From Plotosus lineatus (taxonomy: Eukaryota; Chordata; Actinopteri; Siluriformes; Plotosidae), in the NCBI GenBank assembly GCA_024760905.1, contig CM045737.1, positions 18,164,848 through 18,228,847 on the forward strand: DNA of 64,000 nucleotides, written 5' to 3'. Shown piece by piece: positions 22,716 through 35,119 of the stretch. Each line of letters opens with the position of its first letter. Within the stretch, counting starts at the first letter, position 1. The position numbers and the translations under genes were made by a program. Below the pieces are notes generated by a model, which ran no database searches, was not told the DNA's origin, and was given only the letters and a program-made list of their open reading frames with translations.

Positions 22716-25700
22716 CTGAGAGAGGAGAGAATGTTTAAAATGCTGATTAGTGGTCAATTCATATTTCAAGATAAGCCTCGTGCAAACTAGTCAAAGGGTA
22801 TGAATCACTTTCAGCCAAGTCCATAAATGCATTTCTGTCATACCATTGCATCTCACCCAATTTCAGAGAATGCATTACTACCATTTACTTCCAACATATT
22901 GATCACTTAACATAGGCTAGTTTTGAAAATGTGACACACAGGAAGTGAATATGGCAATTAGCTGGGAATCTCTTCAGAGCTCCTTAAAGATAACAGTCCT
23001 TTTCTTTACAATCTATTCATATCATAGTCTCAAGTCCCAAAACAAGTCAACCAAAGCACAAGAACACAGGGAGGGGGCGTTGTCCTGATGACTTTGGTCT
23101 GGTTCGGGCTCATTTATAAAGGCTGATGGAAAAGTCAGAGCGGCTAGTGTCTCGTATCAGATATGAAATCTCATTAAAACAGAAAGAAAATTGCTGAGTG
23201 GGCCTGAGCTGACACAAGACTTAATTTGAAGACAGCTGGTGACTCAGCTAATTCTGAAAGCCAGGGCAAGTTAATCTCACTACCTAGTTGGCAAGAAACA
23301 TAAGCGTCCTGGTGGTAGTCCTTCTTACAAGTAAAAAAGATGGAAGTATCCAGTTGAACTACACCTGAGGCTTGTTGGGAGTTCGAGGAACAGTGTGGGG
23401 TAGTGGTTAAAGTCTGGTATTAACAGTACCAAACAAATTCACAATTTTAGTATGACCATTTTATTTACTTTGTTCTTGGGATGTCCTTTGTAATGAGCAG
23501 AAAGCAGTGCTGGACTCTGGTGTCCATTTGTCTTTCAGTCACAGTGTTTCTCTACAAATCAAAGGAAAGCCAATGGGGACAAAATTCCCATTGTGGTTTT
23601 TAAGCCAGTGTTACATGGTCAACTAGGAATGAAGATTTTCCAGGCAAGCCCACATCGACATCGTTCAATTTGATCAATGCAAGTCTGCCTTTTATCACCT
23701 TGCATTATGAGGTCACGATCTTACACTGTACGTACTGGGAAATGCAAAGCGTCTGGTGACATTACATGGGAAGACATTTTTGTGCGGTAAATTGTCAATG
23801 CAATTTGATTGTGTAACATCAGATTGACCATTCTAGGGCATCCCACCCATGAAGTTTTATGAACTGTACTGTGTAATAACACAATTAGTATGCACAGAGA
23901 CAAACCATAACTAGTGAATCCCAAAATACTAACACTGAAACAGCTCTAAAATTTTTTTTTATTGAAATCAGGATATTATGGAATCATCCTTTGATTAGCA
24001 CATAATCCATTTGACAGAATGTATACCTAGAAGAATAAAAGATGTACAAGTAGACAGTGGCCGATTTATTCTGATGGAGAATCTTATGATGCAAGGGGAT
24101 CAGCAGGCAGACGTATTTATATAGTGATTTACACTAGCATCCCCATCCCTCTATATAAGCAATATATATCTGAAATCACCCAAGAGGGGAAAAAAACCTC
24201 AAGCCATATCATGGCGGAACTGCATAAACATCAATAACAACCTCCACTGACATCCATATTGCCTGTGAAGAACCATCTGATGGTGAATTTCTTAACACGG
24301 CGATATACCCTCAAGACCCATAGATAAACATGCTGCCTGTAAATAAAGCAATAAATGCTTGACTGAAATCTTTCAAAAAGACTTGCATATCTTGAAAAGA
24401 AGGGTGTGTTTAAGAAGTCAAAAATAACATGGGCGGACTGCTCTGAAATATTTCCTTACACACTTTTTAAATGACAGAGTGGGGTATGGACCCCCATCTG
24501 CTGGCTGTTGGTTACGAATATAATCCACACAGCTGGAGCACAGCTGAACCCTAACCCTTTTAGCCCGTCTGCCGCCACCAAGGAATCTTGAGGAGCCCAA
24601 CCCAAAAGACTGAGACAATCCAGTTCCAACTGCTCATTCACAAAAGAACCAAGGCTAACCCCAACCATGAGACGACCTTATTTAAAGACAAGTACAAAAA
24701 TTATGAACATTTGAAGGCAGGGAATCCATAAGACCAGAAACACATGCATGAACGGTAGAGCAAAGGCACCGAGTAGATAACCCCAGATTAGGCAAGAGAA
24801 TACAAGTGTTCATACATTCCATCTCTCCCAGTTGATACCTGCTTTGAATTCTTTATCCCAGATAATAAGAAAGAAGTGTTGAGGCTTACAGTTTACAAGC
24901 TGCCGTATCCCTGTCCACAAGTCTCACACGATGCCCAAATCATATTCGTGCACACCATGGGAATATTAAAATTGCTGTGAGACAATTATGATTCATTTTG
25001 CAATCAAGTACAAATAAAAGTGGTTTTGTAGATTTCATTTAAAGGATGTACCAGATTAAATGGCAAATGCTACTTGAGATTATCTAGGATATTCCATAAC
25101 ACTGGGAAGTGTCCTGACTACAGAAAAAAAGGACTCAATTCCTCATAACTGAATTTCTTCGAGAACCATCTAGTTCTTTGTATCCTGTGGCTTTTGTGCA
25201 TTAAAGCTCTAAAACTTCACATTTAACAAACAGCTATGGATGATCATGACTTTTAACATCCTTTTTTTACACTGCTTAATGCCTCACCATTAGAAAATAA
25301 TACAACGGTTCATTGAAAACTGGACAGGGGAGGACAAACAACATGAATAAAAAGATGAGAGGAAAGGATTTATGTTTACCAGTATAGCTAATATGGTACT
25401 CTTTCCAATCCAGTCATCAGACCCCCTTATCTTGCACATGTTTTCAATACCCACGGACATACTCCCATATCAAAGCGAGCCAGGGCTATGCCAAGGCTAA
25501 ACAAGGCTTGCGGCCTGGGGCTTAAAACCTTGAACCAAAATCCCACTTGAGTTTTTATGACGCATATAGCATAGCAGATTCTTTGCTACGATTTCCAAGA
25601 CTACACAGAGAGATCATTTTGAAACATTCAATATTTAGCTGAATGGACTAAATCAGCAGCATTTAAAGTCATTTTAACTGAGGGCCACATCACTAAAAAA

Positions 25701-28017
25701 CTGATCGAAGGCGGAATAATCACTGGGCATCTATAGTAATCGGGCTTATTGGGGATATGGTAGCATACAATCTTTTTTGAGTTATGAAGAACAAGCTTTT
25801 GACTTGAAATAGGCTGCAGGCACCTAGTGTAACAATGAAGAATTAGGTTTCATGGTAAGTGTTAATACAAAGAATTTACAATAATCATATTCTCTGAAAG
25901 CACTTGAGGGTCACATAAAACGAGAAGGTGGGCTGGATTTTGCCCGCAACCCGAGTTTCACACCTATGGACTCCATAAAAATACAACAAAAAATATTTAC
26001 CTCAGTAATTAATCACGATTAGGTTAAGGACTAGTTTGGGACAGTTAGCTTAGCTGATACAAGTGCTTAGCATAGCTTCAGTGTTAATTTTCTTATAAAT
26101 ACATATTTTACACAACTTACAAAGATGCCATGTAGCTGAATGTTTTCATTCACATGTACAATGATCAAAGCGATAAACACCAGCTTCCACCTTGACACTG
26201 CGAAACACACTGTCCGACCCTGTGTGGCCTATCGCTTCACGTCCGACAAAAATATTCATGCTTCTGGGCTCAAAGTAACCCTGAGTAGGTATGATCAAGA
26301 CCCAAAAATGGCTTATTATTATTTATTTATTTGTTTGTTTAGTTATTTTCGCTGTTTAAAGATATTGTGTTTGTAAATATGAATGTGGTTACAACAAACA
26401 AAAAAATTATGAAAAATAAAGACTATAAAGAAATTGCAACAGAAATAGTAATGGTCTTAGCTCACATGGCTATGGCTCAATAGTGAGAAAATAGGTATTC
26501 ATTCAACCTCTGGAAACAAAATCAGTACAGACTGCTAGCAGCGCTGGGATGAGAAACCGCATTTTAAAGAAAATATATACACCTGTCACTTTATTAGGAA
26601 CACTCACCCACCTATTCATTTACACAATTGTACAAGTAGCCAATCACGGGGTAGCAGTAAATAAACTGATGCAGATACGGCTCAAGATTATCAATTAATT
26701 GTTCAAATCAGACCTCAGCATGGGGAATAAATTTGTATTACCTCACCATATGAACAGAACAGCTGGCGCCTTAATTCTCAAATCGGAGAAGCTAGTTCAC
26801 TCATGAGCACCAGGGATAGGTTCTAATCGTGTTGAAAACATTTAGTCCAACCTTAATTATACTCAGCACTTTCATACATGTGGACATAATTTACAGATAG
26901 TCATTATTCAGAAGTGCACCACATTTCTTATACTGTATCTAATTACAAATAATTGCTTCTGGGGGGGAAAAAAAAAAAAAAAAAAAAAAAAACACTCCAA
27001 GGTTATTTCCCCATCACCATGAACCAAAGAGGAGAAGCACTGTGTTCCTGAATGGTATGTTCTTTGGATAACGAGAGTAAAATATTTAATTAACACCACA
27101 AAAAAAAAAAAAAGACAAAAAACCCCAACTTCTCCCAAGATAACAAATGTGCACCTCAAGATCCATACTGACAAGCAAACTATATATTTCATTGCATTAC
27201 ATTAAACAAAGATACTGTATCACTTCGATTTCCACATACCAACAACATCTCCAATTTCCCCCAATACAGAGCCTTAAAGGGTTCTGGATATCGTGCACCA
27301 ACCGCAAAAGAACCTTCGGTTACACAAAACAGTGCAGAGCTGTATATTTCATATTTGTTATGGTAGTCAAAACACAGAGACCGCATCCTATGGAGTACAA
27401 AAGAAAGAGTCCGTGATAAGGCAAAGACTCAGATGAAATATACAAGTTCACGTAATATCTACAGAGCACATTTTTGTTCAACTGCACACACTGAGAAAAA
27501 CAGAAACCATACTGCTGACAAACTGTCATATGAATGCCAAGTAGCTATTTTGCCACAGGGAAAATTCCTAAAGGGAACCAAATCCATTCACTCAATAACC
27601 AAAAATCATAATCTCTCCCCTCAAGAGTGACTTGAGAGTGTGCTTAAATAAAGTTACTTAACAGGTTAAGGATGTCTAAAGCTACCTTTGGTGTTGCAAA
27701 GTAATTCCAAATACAACATTAAATAAACCTTTATTTATTTATTTATTTTTGCTCCACCTGCACAAAAGCGTTTGGCAATACTAATTTATGACTGAACAGA
27801 AATTTATTTCAACACAAGCATGTCAATGGTTAACTGATTTAAAGAAAACACAAACAAAAAGAAGAATCCAGGTACAGAACCAGTTATACAAGTTCTGTAT
27901 GCACAGATAAATGCCACTGTAGATGCGGATAAAACCATGAAGGGTAAAAGTGTCTGGCATGAAATAAACTATTTCTCTATTATACTACTGAAAGTCTGAA
28001 ACAAATATAGATAACAT
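22716..28017. other. Plain non-coding sequence upstream of the DAAM1 start exon
   Basis: Probably intron between an unseen 5' untranslated exon and the start-codon exon. No transposon, exon or CpG-rich promoter stands out. Poly-A runs lie at about 26967-26991 and 27098-27112. Confidence 0.55.
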
Positions 28018-28033
28018 GAAATAAGCAACATTA
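28018..28033. repeat. Target-site duplication, left copy
   Basis: GAAATAAGCAACATTA, repeated exactly at 30345-30360 on the other side of the LINE. Confidence 0.95.
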
Positions 28034-28039
28034 AAAAGG

Positions 28040-28843
28040 ATGGAAATGGCTGTGGTGAATACTTTCTTCCAGAAGAAACAGAAGCATAGGGTGACTTATG
28101 AAAGCGGAGGTAAGAGCACACAGGTAGACTACATCTTGTGTAGGCGATGTAATTTGAAGGAAGTCAGTGACTGCAAAGTAGTAGTGGGTGAGAGTGTTGC
28201 CAAACAGCATAGGATGGTGGTGTGCAGGATGACACTGATGGTGAGAAAGGTGAAAAAGGCAAAGGTAGAGCAGAAGACAAAGTGGTGGAAGCTGAAAAAG
28301 GAAGAGTGTCGTGTTGTCTTCAAGGAGGAGTTGAAACAGGCTTTGGGTAGTCAGGAAGTGCTTCCAGAGGACTGGACAACCACAGCCAATGTGATCAGGG
28401 AGACCGGTAGGAGAGTATTTGGTGTGTCCTCTGGAAGGAAAGTAGATAAGGAAACTTGGTGGTGGAATGAGGAAGTGCAGGAGTGTGTACAAAAGAAGAG
28501 GTTAGCCAAGAAGAAGTGGGACATTGAGAGGACCGAAGAGAGTAAACAGGAGTACAGGGAGACACAGCGTAAGGCGAAGGTAGCAGTGTCAAAGGCCAAA
28601 CAGAGGGCGTATGATGACTTGTATGATAGGTTGAACAGTAAGGAGGGAGAAAATGATCTATACAGGTTAGCACAGCAGAGAAATAGAGATGGGAAAGACG
28701 TGCAGCAAGTTAGAGTGATAAAGGACAGAGAGGGAAATGTATTGACTGATGACAGAAGTGTGCTGGGAAGATGGAAAGAGTACTTTGAAGAGCTGATGAA
28801 TGAGGAAAATGAGAGAAAAAAGAGTAGAAGGGGTGACCGTTGA
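28040..28843 (+). pseudogene. RTE LINE ORF, endonuclease C-terminus and linker
   Basis: 267 codons up to a frameshift. Residues about 10-65 hold the end of the APE-like endonuclease: GGKSTQVDYILCRR (D30) and KQHRMVVC (H57), the latter at the position of the catalytic histidine. Residues 70-265 are a charged, mainly helical linker rich in Lys/Glu, ending EYFEELMNEENER. The last codons after that are out of frame because of the missing GA; the true frame continues in the next entry. The N-terminal endonuclease residues are absent, so nicking activity is not expected. Confidence 0.9.
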
Positions 28844-30317
28844 GGAGCAGGAAGTAGCAAAGATTAGTAAGGGAGAAGTGAGGAGGGCATTGAAGAGGAT
28901 GAAGAGTGGAAAGGCAGTTGGGCCTGATGACATACCAGTTGAGGTATGGAAGTGTCTAGGGGAGGTAGCAGTAGATTTTCTGACAAGAATATTCAACAAG
29001 GTCTTAGAAAGTGAGCAGATGCCAGAGGAATGGAGGAGAAGTGTGCTTGTGCCCATTTTTAAGAACAAGGGCGATGTACAGAGTTGTGGCAACTACAGAG
29101 GGATAAAGTTGATGAGCCATACAATGAAGCTATGGGAAAGAATAGTGGAAGCAAGACTAAGGGCAGAGGTCAGCATTTGTGAACAACAGTTTGGTTTCAT
29201 GCCAAGAAAGAGCACCACAGATGCAGTGTTTGCTTTGAGGATGTTAATAGAGAAGTACAGAGAAGGTCAGAAGGAGCTGCATTGTGCCTTTGTGGATCTG
29301 GAGAAAGCATATGACAGGGTGCCGAGAGAAGAACTGTGGTATTGTATGAGGAAGTCTGGAGTGACAGAGAAGTATGTTAGAGTGGTGCAGGACATGTATG
29401 ATAGATGTAAGACAGTGGTGAGGTGTGCTGTCGGTGTGACAGAAGAGTTCAAGGTGGAGGTGGGACTACATCAAGGGTCAGCTCTCAGCCCCTTCTTGTT
29501 TGCTATGGTGATGGACAGGCTAACAGATGAGGTTAGACAAGAATCTCCATGGACTATGATGTTTGCAGATGACATTGTGATCTGTAGTGAGAGCAGAGAC
29601 CAAGTGGAGGAAAATCTAGAGAGGTGGAGGTATGCCCTGGAAAGGAGGGGATTGAAGGTTAGTCTTAGTAAGACAGAATACATGTGTGTGAACGACAAGG
29701 ACCCAAGAGGAACTTTGAGGTTACAGGGGGCAGAGATAAAGAAGGTGGAGGATTTTAAGTACTTAGGCTCAACAATCCAGAGCAATGGAGAGTGTGGAAA
29801 AGAGGTGAAGAAGCGCGTGCAGGCAGGTTGGAATGGATGGAGAAAAGTGTCCGGTGTGATGTGTGATAGGAGAGTATCGGCAAGAATGAAGGGAAAAGTG
29901 TACAAGACGGTGATGAGGCCAGCAATGTTGTATGGTTTAGAGACAGTGGCCCTGGGGAAAAGACAGGAGTCAGAGTTGGAGGTAGCAGAGATGAAAATGT
30001 TGAGGTTCTCTTTGGGAGTAACGAGGATGGATAGGATCAGAAATGAGTACATCAGAGGGACAGCACATGTTAGATGTTTTGGAGACAAAGTCAGAGAGGC
30101 TAGATTGAGATGGTTTGGACATGTACAGAGGAGGGATAGTGAGTATATTGGTCGTAGGATGCTGAGGTTGGAACTACCAGGCAAAAGGCCCAGAGGAAGA
30201 CCAAAGAGAAGATTTATGGATGCAGTGAAGGCGGACATGAAAGTCGTTGGAGTAGGAGTAGAAGATGCAGAGGATAGGGAGAGATGGAGGCAGATCATTT
30301 GCTGTGGCGACCCCTGA
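28800..30317 (+). pseudogene. RTE LINE ORF, reverse transcriptase and C-terminal region
   Basis: 505 codons in the frame that follows the deletion. The real protein would enter this frame near residue 5. RT motifs in order: GPDDIPVEVW (about 42-51), the fingers/palm segment [51 protein letters not shown], catalytic FADD (residues 255-258, codons from 29562) and KTEYM. The C-terminus has RLRWFGHVQRRDSEYIGRRM and PRGRPKRRFMD, typical of RTE-like elements, and stops at 30317 shortly before the AAG tail. Motifs are intact, so the protein itself could fold, but it lacks an intact endonuclease and a start of its own. Confidence 0.92.
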
Positions 30318-30344
30318 AGGGAACAGCCGAAAGGAAAAGAAGAA

Positions 30345-30360
30345 GAAATAAGCAACATTA
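30345..30360. repeat. Target-site duplication, right copy
   Basis: Exact copy of 28018-28033. Confidence 0.95.
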
Positions 30361-30591
30361 GTACAAAAGTATAGGGCAATCTGATTGGCCAGCAATCTAG
30401 AGATTAAACCATTATCTTGTCTGATTACTGCTTGGAGAAGGAAGCACCATTGTCATTTCCATTTTAAAAATGGAAAAACATAGAAAGGCATAGAACTTTT
30501 ATTTTAGTTTATTTTTCTCCTGGTTCTGAATATTTAGGTTTCTGTGTAGTACATGTTCAACTTGAAATCACTTTTTTTTTATATATATATA

Positions 30592-31410
30592 CAGTAAAAC
30601 CTCCGCTGACGAACGCTTAAGCTCACGAACTTTTCGCCTCAAGAACATTAAATTTGCGAGCATATAGTCGCTGCTGACGAACTAGTTTTCGGCGGACGAA
30701 TCAAACCACGCGGTCGAACAGCGCCACGGTGGCGGCCACGAGAAGCTGACGCACGCTCACGGCGTCACAGTTAAATCACCCCTTTCTTTGAATGCGGAAG
30801 TGGTTTGTGTTTGCTAGACATTTTGGACCATATTGAGTGTACTTTTGCTATTATGGGACCGAAAAGACCCCACCACAGGCGGAGATCATTGAAAAACACG
30901 AGCGAGGTGTGCGTTTGTGTGACTCAGCGATCCCAGTACCAGTACGCTAAGTCTACCATTGCTCCCATCCTTAAGAACAAGGAAGCTATTAAGGGTGCGT
31001 GTGTGGCTAAGGGTGTTTCCAAACAGTAGGCGTTTCCAAACTCTCCTTCCAAACAGTAAGTCCCTCCCTCCCTCCCTCCTTCCCTCCTCCTCCCACTCCC
31101 CCTCCTCCTCCCACTCCATTCCATCAAGCCATCAACTACCATCACAAAGGTAAATAAAACGACTTTATTATACAGTACAGTTTATTTCTTTAATTACAAT
31201 ACAATAGCACATTTATTATACATAAAATAAGGTATATTTTTGTGTAGTTTTAAGGCTTATTTAGTAGGAAATTATGTTTTATGGGGACCTGGGAACGGAT
31301 TATTCTCATTTTAATGGTTTCTTATGGGAAATAAATGTTCGGAAGACGAACTTTTCGCCTCACACACACTTTCTGGGAACCAATTATGTTCGTGAGCAGA
31401 GGTATCACTG
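30592..31410 (+). mobile_element. Tigger-type transposon (family H), copy 2
   Basis: cagtaaaacctccgctgacg to gagcagaggtatcactg, inside a (TA)n tract (TA at 30590-30591 and 31411-31412). It matches copy 1 (12169-12956) along its length and differs mainly by an expanded pyrimidine CCCT/CCT tract (about 31060-31113). The transposase remnant around 30853-31029 again contains KSTIAPILKNKEAIKGA but has a further single-base deletion near 30866. Confidence 0.88.
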
Positions 31411-31514
31411 TATATATATAAATGCACCATTAGCCATACAGCACTTGGCTTTGCTTGAAGCATCATCTTTGGTGCATTAGTGTTAATTATATTAATAATT
31501 GATACAATTCTCTG

Positions 31515-31517
31515 TGC

Positions 31518-31550
<33 letters not shown>

Positions 31551-31554
31551 CACA
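31515..31554. repeat. (ACGC)n tetranucleotide microsatellite
   Basis: About nine CGCA units. CpG-rich, so unusual in a window dominated by TA and CA arrays. Confidence 0.9.
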
Positions 31555-31699
31555 CCCTCTTGTACAGGTTCTGACCACAAGCCTTAGAATCCTGAAGGCA
31601 GTATTCCGGCTGACTCCCTGCAGTTGTGTGTACAGTAGAGGTTTCAAGTAGGAAAAGTTTTGGGTGTCTGTCTCCCTCACCTTGCAAAATATCTATCAA

Positions 31700-32441
31700 C
31701 ATCAGCTTCCTCCGCTTAATCCGTGGTCCAGTTGCGGAGAGAGCAGCCTAAACAATGAGGTCCAGCCGTCCGTCTACCCAGCCACTTCGTACAGCTCTTC
31801 CGAGGTACAAGGAGGCATTCCCAGACCAGCCAAGAGACATAATCCCTCCACCATGTCGACCCCGGGTCTCTACCCGGTTTGACATGCCCAAAACACCACA
31901 CCAGGGAGGCGTTCAGGAGGCATTCTAACCAAATTCCCGAGCCACCTCAACTGGCTCCTCTCAATGCGAAGCAGCCGCAGTTTTACTCCGAGCTATCTCC
32001 GGATGCCTGAGCTTCTCACCCCCATCTCTAATGGAGAGCCCTGCCACCCGGCGAAGGAAGTTCATTTCAGCCACTTGTATATGTGATCTTGTTCTTTTGG
32101 TCACTACCCAAAGCTTGTGACCATCATAGGTGACTGTTGAGACCATAGAACGACTGATAAATTGGGAGCTTTGCCTTGCCGCTCAGCTTTCTCTTCACCA
32201 CGATGGCTCGGTAGAGGCTCCGCTTTACAGCAGAGGCTGCAGCAATCCACCTGTCAATCTCCCGCTCCATCCTTCCTTCACTTGTGAACAAACCCCCGAG
32301 ATACTTGAACTCCTCCACTTGTTGCAGGACCTCATTCCAGACCAGGAGGGTGCATTCCGGCCTTTTCTGGCTGAGAACCATGGGCACAGACTTGGAGGTG
32401 CTGATTCTGATTCTAGCCACTTCACACTTGGCTGCAAACCT
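31700..32441 (-). pseudogene. Rex3/RTE-like LINE C-terminal fragment
   Basis: The minus strand reads, with frameshifts, RISTSKSVPMVLSQKR, VEEFKYLGGLFTSEGRMERE, GHKLWVVTKRTRSHIQVAEMNFLRRVAGLS and, near 31830, WWRDYVSWLVWECL. This is the order of the region after the RT catalytic motif in fish Rex3-type LINEs. The RT core is missing upstream (right of 32441). It is a different lineage from the RTE copies at 28034 and 55777. Confidence 0.85.
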
Positions 32442-34320
32442 TTATTTAAAATGCATAAATTCACATACTGAATAAAAACAAGTATTACTCTTCAGATGGA
32501 CATCGAGCTATTTTTTTTTTTTTATAAATATTGTTGTTTAATCAGGAAAACACAGTGGAAAAACATTCCATCAACACACATTCACACGAGGTATGACGAT
32601 TCTCAGTTCTTCAGAGCCAAAATTGTAATTTCTACTCGTAATGACAGTTCTTTCGATTTTTTTTTAAAGAGGAATCAAGCATAAAAGAAAGCAATGACTG
32701 TTCTTATGATGAGATTTGGAGAGAACCCAATTCTGAGTCTGACTTCAATATTACATTAGCTCTGTAATTGTACAAATCAGGGGTTTGGCTCCTACTTTTC
32801 TCGCTATTCGTTTCAGACATATTTCTGGTAGCAGAGGGGTCCTAATCTGCCCTACAGGTGTGTGTCTCGACACAACACATTCCACACATAGCCAGCTGGC
32901 TTTTACCACAAACCTACTCACATCTACCACTTTACACTAAAGTCCCCCTGTATCAACCCTCTAATCAAATCAAATGTCTCATTGGCTCAACTAGATTCAA
33001 GTACATTTCCTACAAAACAAATTAAAATGATAACCTGTCTGGTAAGATTTAATGGAATAGATTTGAATTACGGGCCCCGTGTTACTATAAAACCCAACTA
33101 CTCTGTATAAATTTCTGTTTACTTTTGCCCTGGCATCGTACACAACAGCTCACAATATTTGCATATTCAAAACATTTAACGAATGTAAGAGTCTGTCCCA
33201 CTGCTAGCTTCTGGACAAAAACAAAGATGCTTCACCTGAAATTTCTCCTTAGAGGAACATTTATAAAAAAATAAAAAATAAATTAATTAATTAATTAAAA
33301 AAAAAAAAAACAATATCAGGTGCATTTTCACCGAACCAGGGCTAATTTAGATCATGGCCAAAATTGTACCTTTTTTTTGTTCTAGTCCCTATGTACTATT
33401 CTGCAGATGTAAATAGTTGGACACGGGTACACTTCTCATCGCTAAGTGGTCACCCACAACATGATTAACCCACTGACCCAGATAACGTATCTCACAAGCT
33501 GGCCTCGTGTTTCACATAACAATCCTTGCATTTTTTTCTGGAAACCCCATCCAGGAAGTTGTTCAGGACTTCCTATGGTATTTAAATAGAGTAATATTAA
33601 ATCATATTTATAAAAAGATAAATATAAAATTTTATCTTGTTGGTTTTATTAACTGCTGTTGAGGCAGAAACTTCTGAGTTGAACTATTGACATGATGCGG
33701 TCAGTACGGTGAAGCCCATCAGTGGTCATTTTCTCACTGATACAACTTTGGAAGTCTCTTTCAAGGCAATGTAACTGCTAATAGTTCCATAGGTTTCATC
33801 TTATGTTGCAGTCTTTCATTACAATTATGTACAGTATATAAAATACTGCTATACGCGAGCTAGTTAAACTACTCGATTTAGTAATTAGTTAATTTCTGCA
33901 TAGGTTTGAATTGAAGACCAAGAATTTGAATAGCAAGTTAACAGAGCCTTCATATTCCGATGTTTCTCACGTTTAAAATACTAATTTCAATTTCTCAAAA
34001 GGTTACAGAATCCATGTTTCTGACCAGAAAAACCCAATGACTAGAGATACAAGAAGAACACCAAGTTCAGCTTCACATTTGGGGCATGTGTGTCAACACG
34101 AATATTGCGCACGCTGTGATGCGACTTCATCCGATGTGACAAGCAAGAGAATCCTACACGCAGCAGTGCCCACACACTAATAGTAACCAGGCCATATTGA
34201 CCATTATCCTTCCCCCTTTTTTTAACTATACCAGGCTCCTAATTCCTTCTCTGCCTATTTTCTTTAGAACATACATCATTCACAACTTTTAATTTAACAG
34301 GAATTATTTGGAAGAGCATC
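32442..34320. other. Intronic/intergenic sequence, nothing recognised
   Basis: No exon or repeat family was recognised; an AATT-type run lies at about 33277-33310. Confidence 0.55.
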
Positions 34321-34335
34321 GACACTATGGACCTC

Positions 34336-34564
34336 TTCTTCTTCTTCTTTTCCTTTCGGCTTTTCCCTTCAGGAGTCGCCACAGCGAATCATCTGCCTCC
34401 CACTCTGCATCTTTTTCTCTTACACCAACTGCCTTCATGTCCTCCTTCACCACGTCCATGAATCGTCTCTTTGGTCTTCCTCTAGGCCTTCTGCCTGGTA
34501 GTTCCAACCTCAGCATCCTACTAACAATATACTCACTATCCCTCCTCTGTACATGTCCGAACAT
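34336..34564 (-). pseudogene. RTE LINE 3'-end fragment with target-site duplication
   Basis: 229 bp, minus strand, matching the last part of the RTE LINE: FGHVQRRDSEYI-SRMLRLELPG, RGRPKRRFMD, then the tail, seen here as ttcttcttcttcttttcctt. Flanks gacactatggacctc (34321-34335) and gacactgtggacctc (34565-34579) form a 15-bp duplication with one mismatch. More diverged than the long copies, so older. Confidence 0.88.
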
Positions 34565-34747
34565 GACACTGTGGACCTCATCTGTGCAAATTTGTCAGAT
34601 AAAAATGAGAGAAACATGTTTTTGTAATTTTGGAATAACCGTTTTCAAGCTCAACACAGTTTGAGGTACAAAGCGAGGAAAGAGAAATGGATTTCAACAG
34701 AAATGTACATCTTGTTCACAAAAAGCTAGCCAGCCAGCAATGATGAG

Positions 34748-35119
34748 TTAATAATGTATTTCTGTGTCTATGTCTTTCACAGAGCTGTAAACTGTACAGT
34801 CAATCTTACAGATTTCACCAAACAATGTGTCCATGTTGATTGATGTAAAGTAAATATTACAATAAACTCGTTTAAAGTAATATTTTATGTAACGTTGCTC
34901 TGACATGATGTCATCGGTTGAATACAAAGTTGAGGAGACCTGCCTGATGCCAAAGTCGTGGGAGTGTTTTGCTCGATTTTTCCAAATCAGATATTGGAAT
35001 ATACAAGTTAAAAAGTCATGTTGAACTTTTGCATTGAGGCTGTGCCATAGGCTAGACTCATACTCTTTCTGTTTTACATGTTTTAACTGACGCACCACTC
35101 CATAGACGCAGCATGTCAT
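34748..35119 (-). CDS. Unrecognised 123-codon open frame
   Basis: Begins MTCCVYGVVRQLKHVKQKEY and ends DIDTEIHY. It is not low complexity and has even use of residues, but I recognise no domain and no clear splice signals. It could be chance in an AT-rich region or an old retrocopy fragment. Confidence 0.15.
   Translation of the reverse strand: MTCCVYGVVRQLKHVKQKEYESSLWHSLNAKVQHDFLTCIFQYLIWKNRAKHSHDFGIRQVSSTLYSTDDIMSEQRYIKYYFKRVYCNIYFTSINMDTLFGEICKIDCTVYSSVKDIDTEIHY

Larger units (their letters stand above)
28034..30344 (+). mobile_element. RTE-clade LINE, 5'-truncated, copy 1
   Basis: A 2,311-bp insertion flanked by a perfect 16-bp target-site duplication and ending in a short AAG-type tail (ggaaaagaagaa). 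It starts inside the endonuclease domain, as expected of target-primed insertion that stops early. It encodes the end of an APE-type endonuclease, a linker, reverse transcriptase and the basic C-terminal region. Compared with the copy at 55777-57588 it lacks one GA dinucleotide near 28812, which breaks its single long frame into two. The two copies are otherwise almost identical. Confidence 0.95.

Noticed and set aside
22700..28000. DAAM1 promoter or first untranslated exon upstream of the start-codon exon
   Set aside because: No CpG-rich region or convincing core promoter was seen; position cannot be assigned without transcript data.
28040..30317. Host gene with an RT-like domain
   Set aside because: The 16-bp target duplication, AAG tail, near-identical second copy and frameshift show it is a LINE.
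29471..30379. 302-codon minus-strand open frame opposite the RTE LINE (also 57645-56998 and 28860-28351)
   Set aside because: It is the antisense of the conserved RT coding region; its Ser/Leu/Pro-rich sequence has no family, and the plus strand has clear RT motifs.
31515..31554. CRISPR-like or regulatory tandem array
   Set aside because: It is a simple ACGC microsatellite without spacers; no CRISPR-type repeat-spacer pattern exists anywhere in this eukaryotic window.
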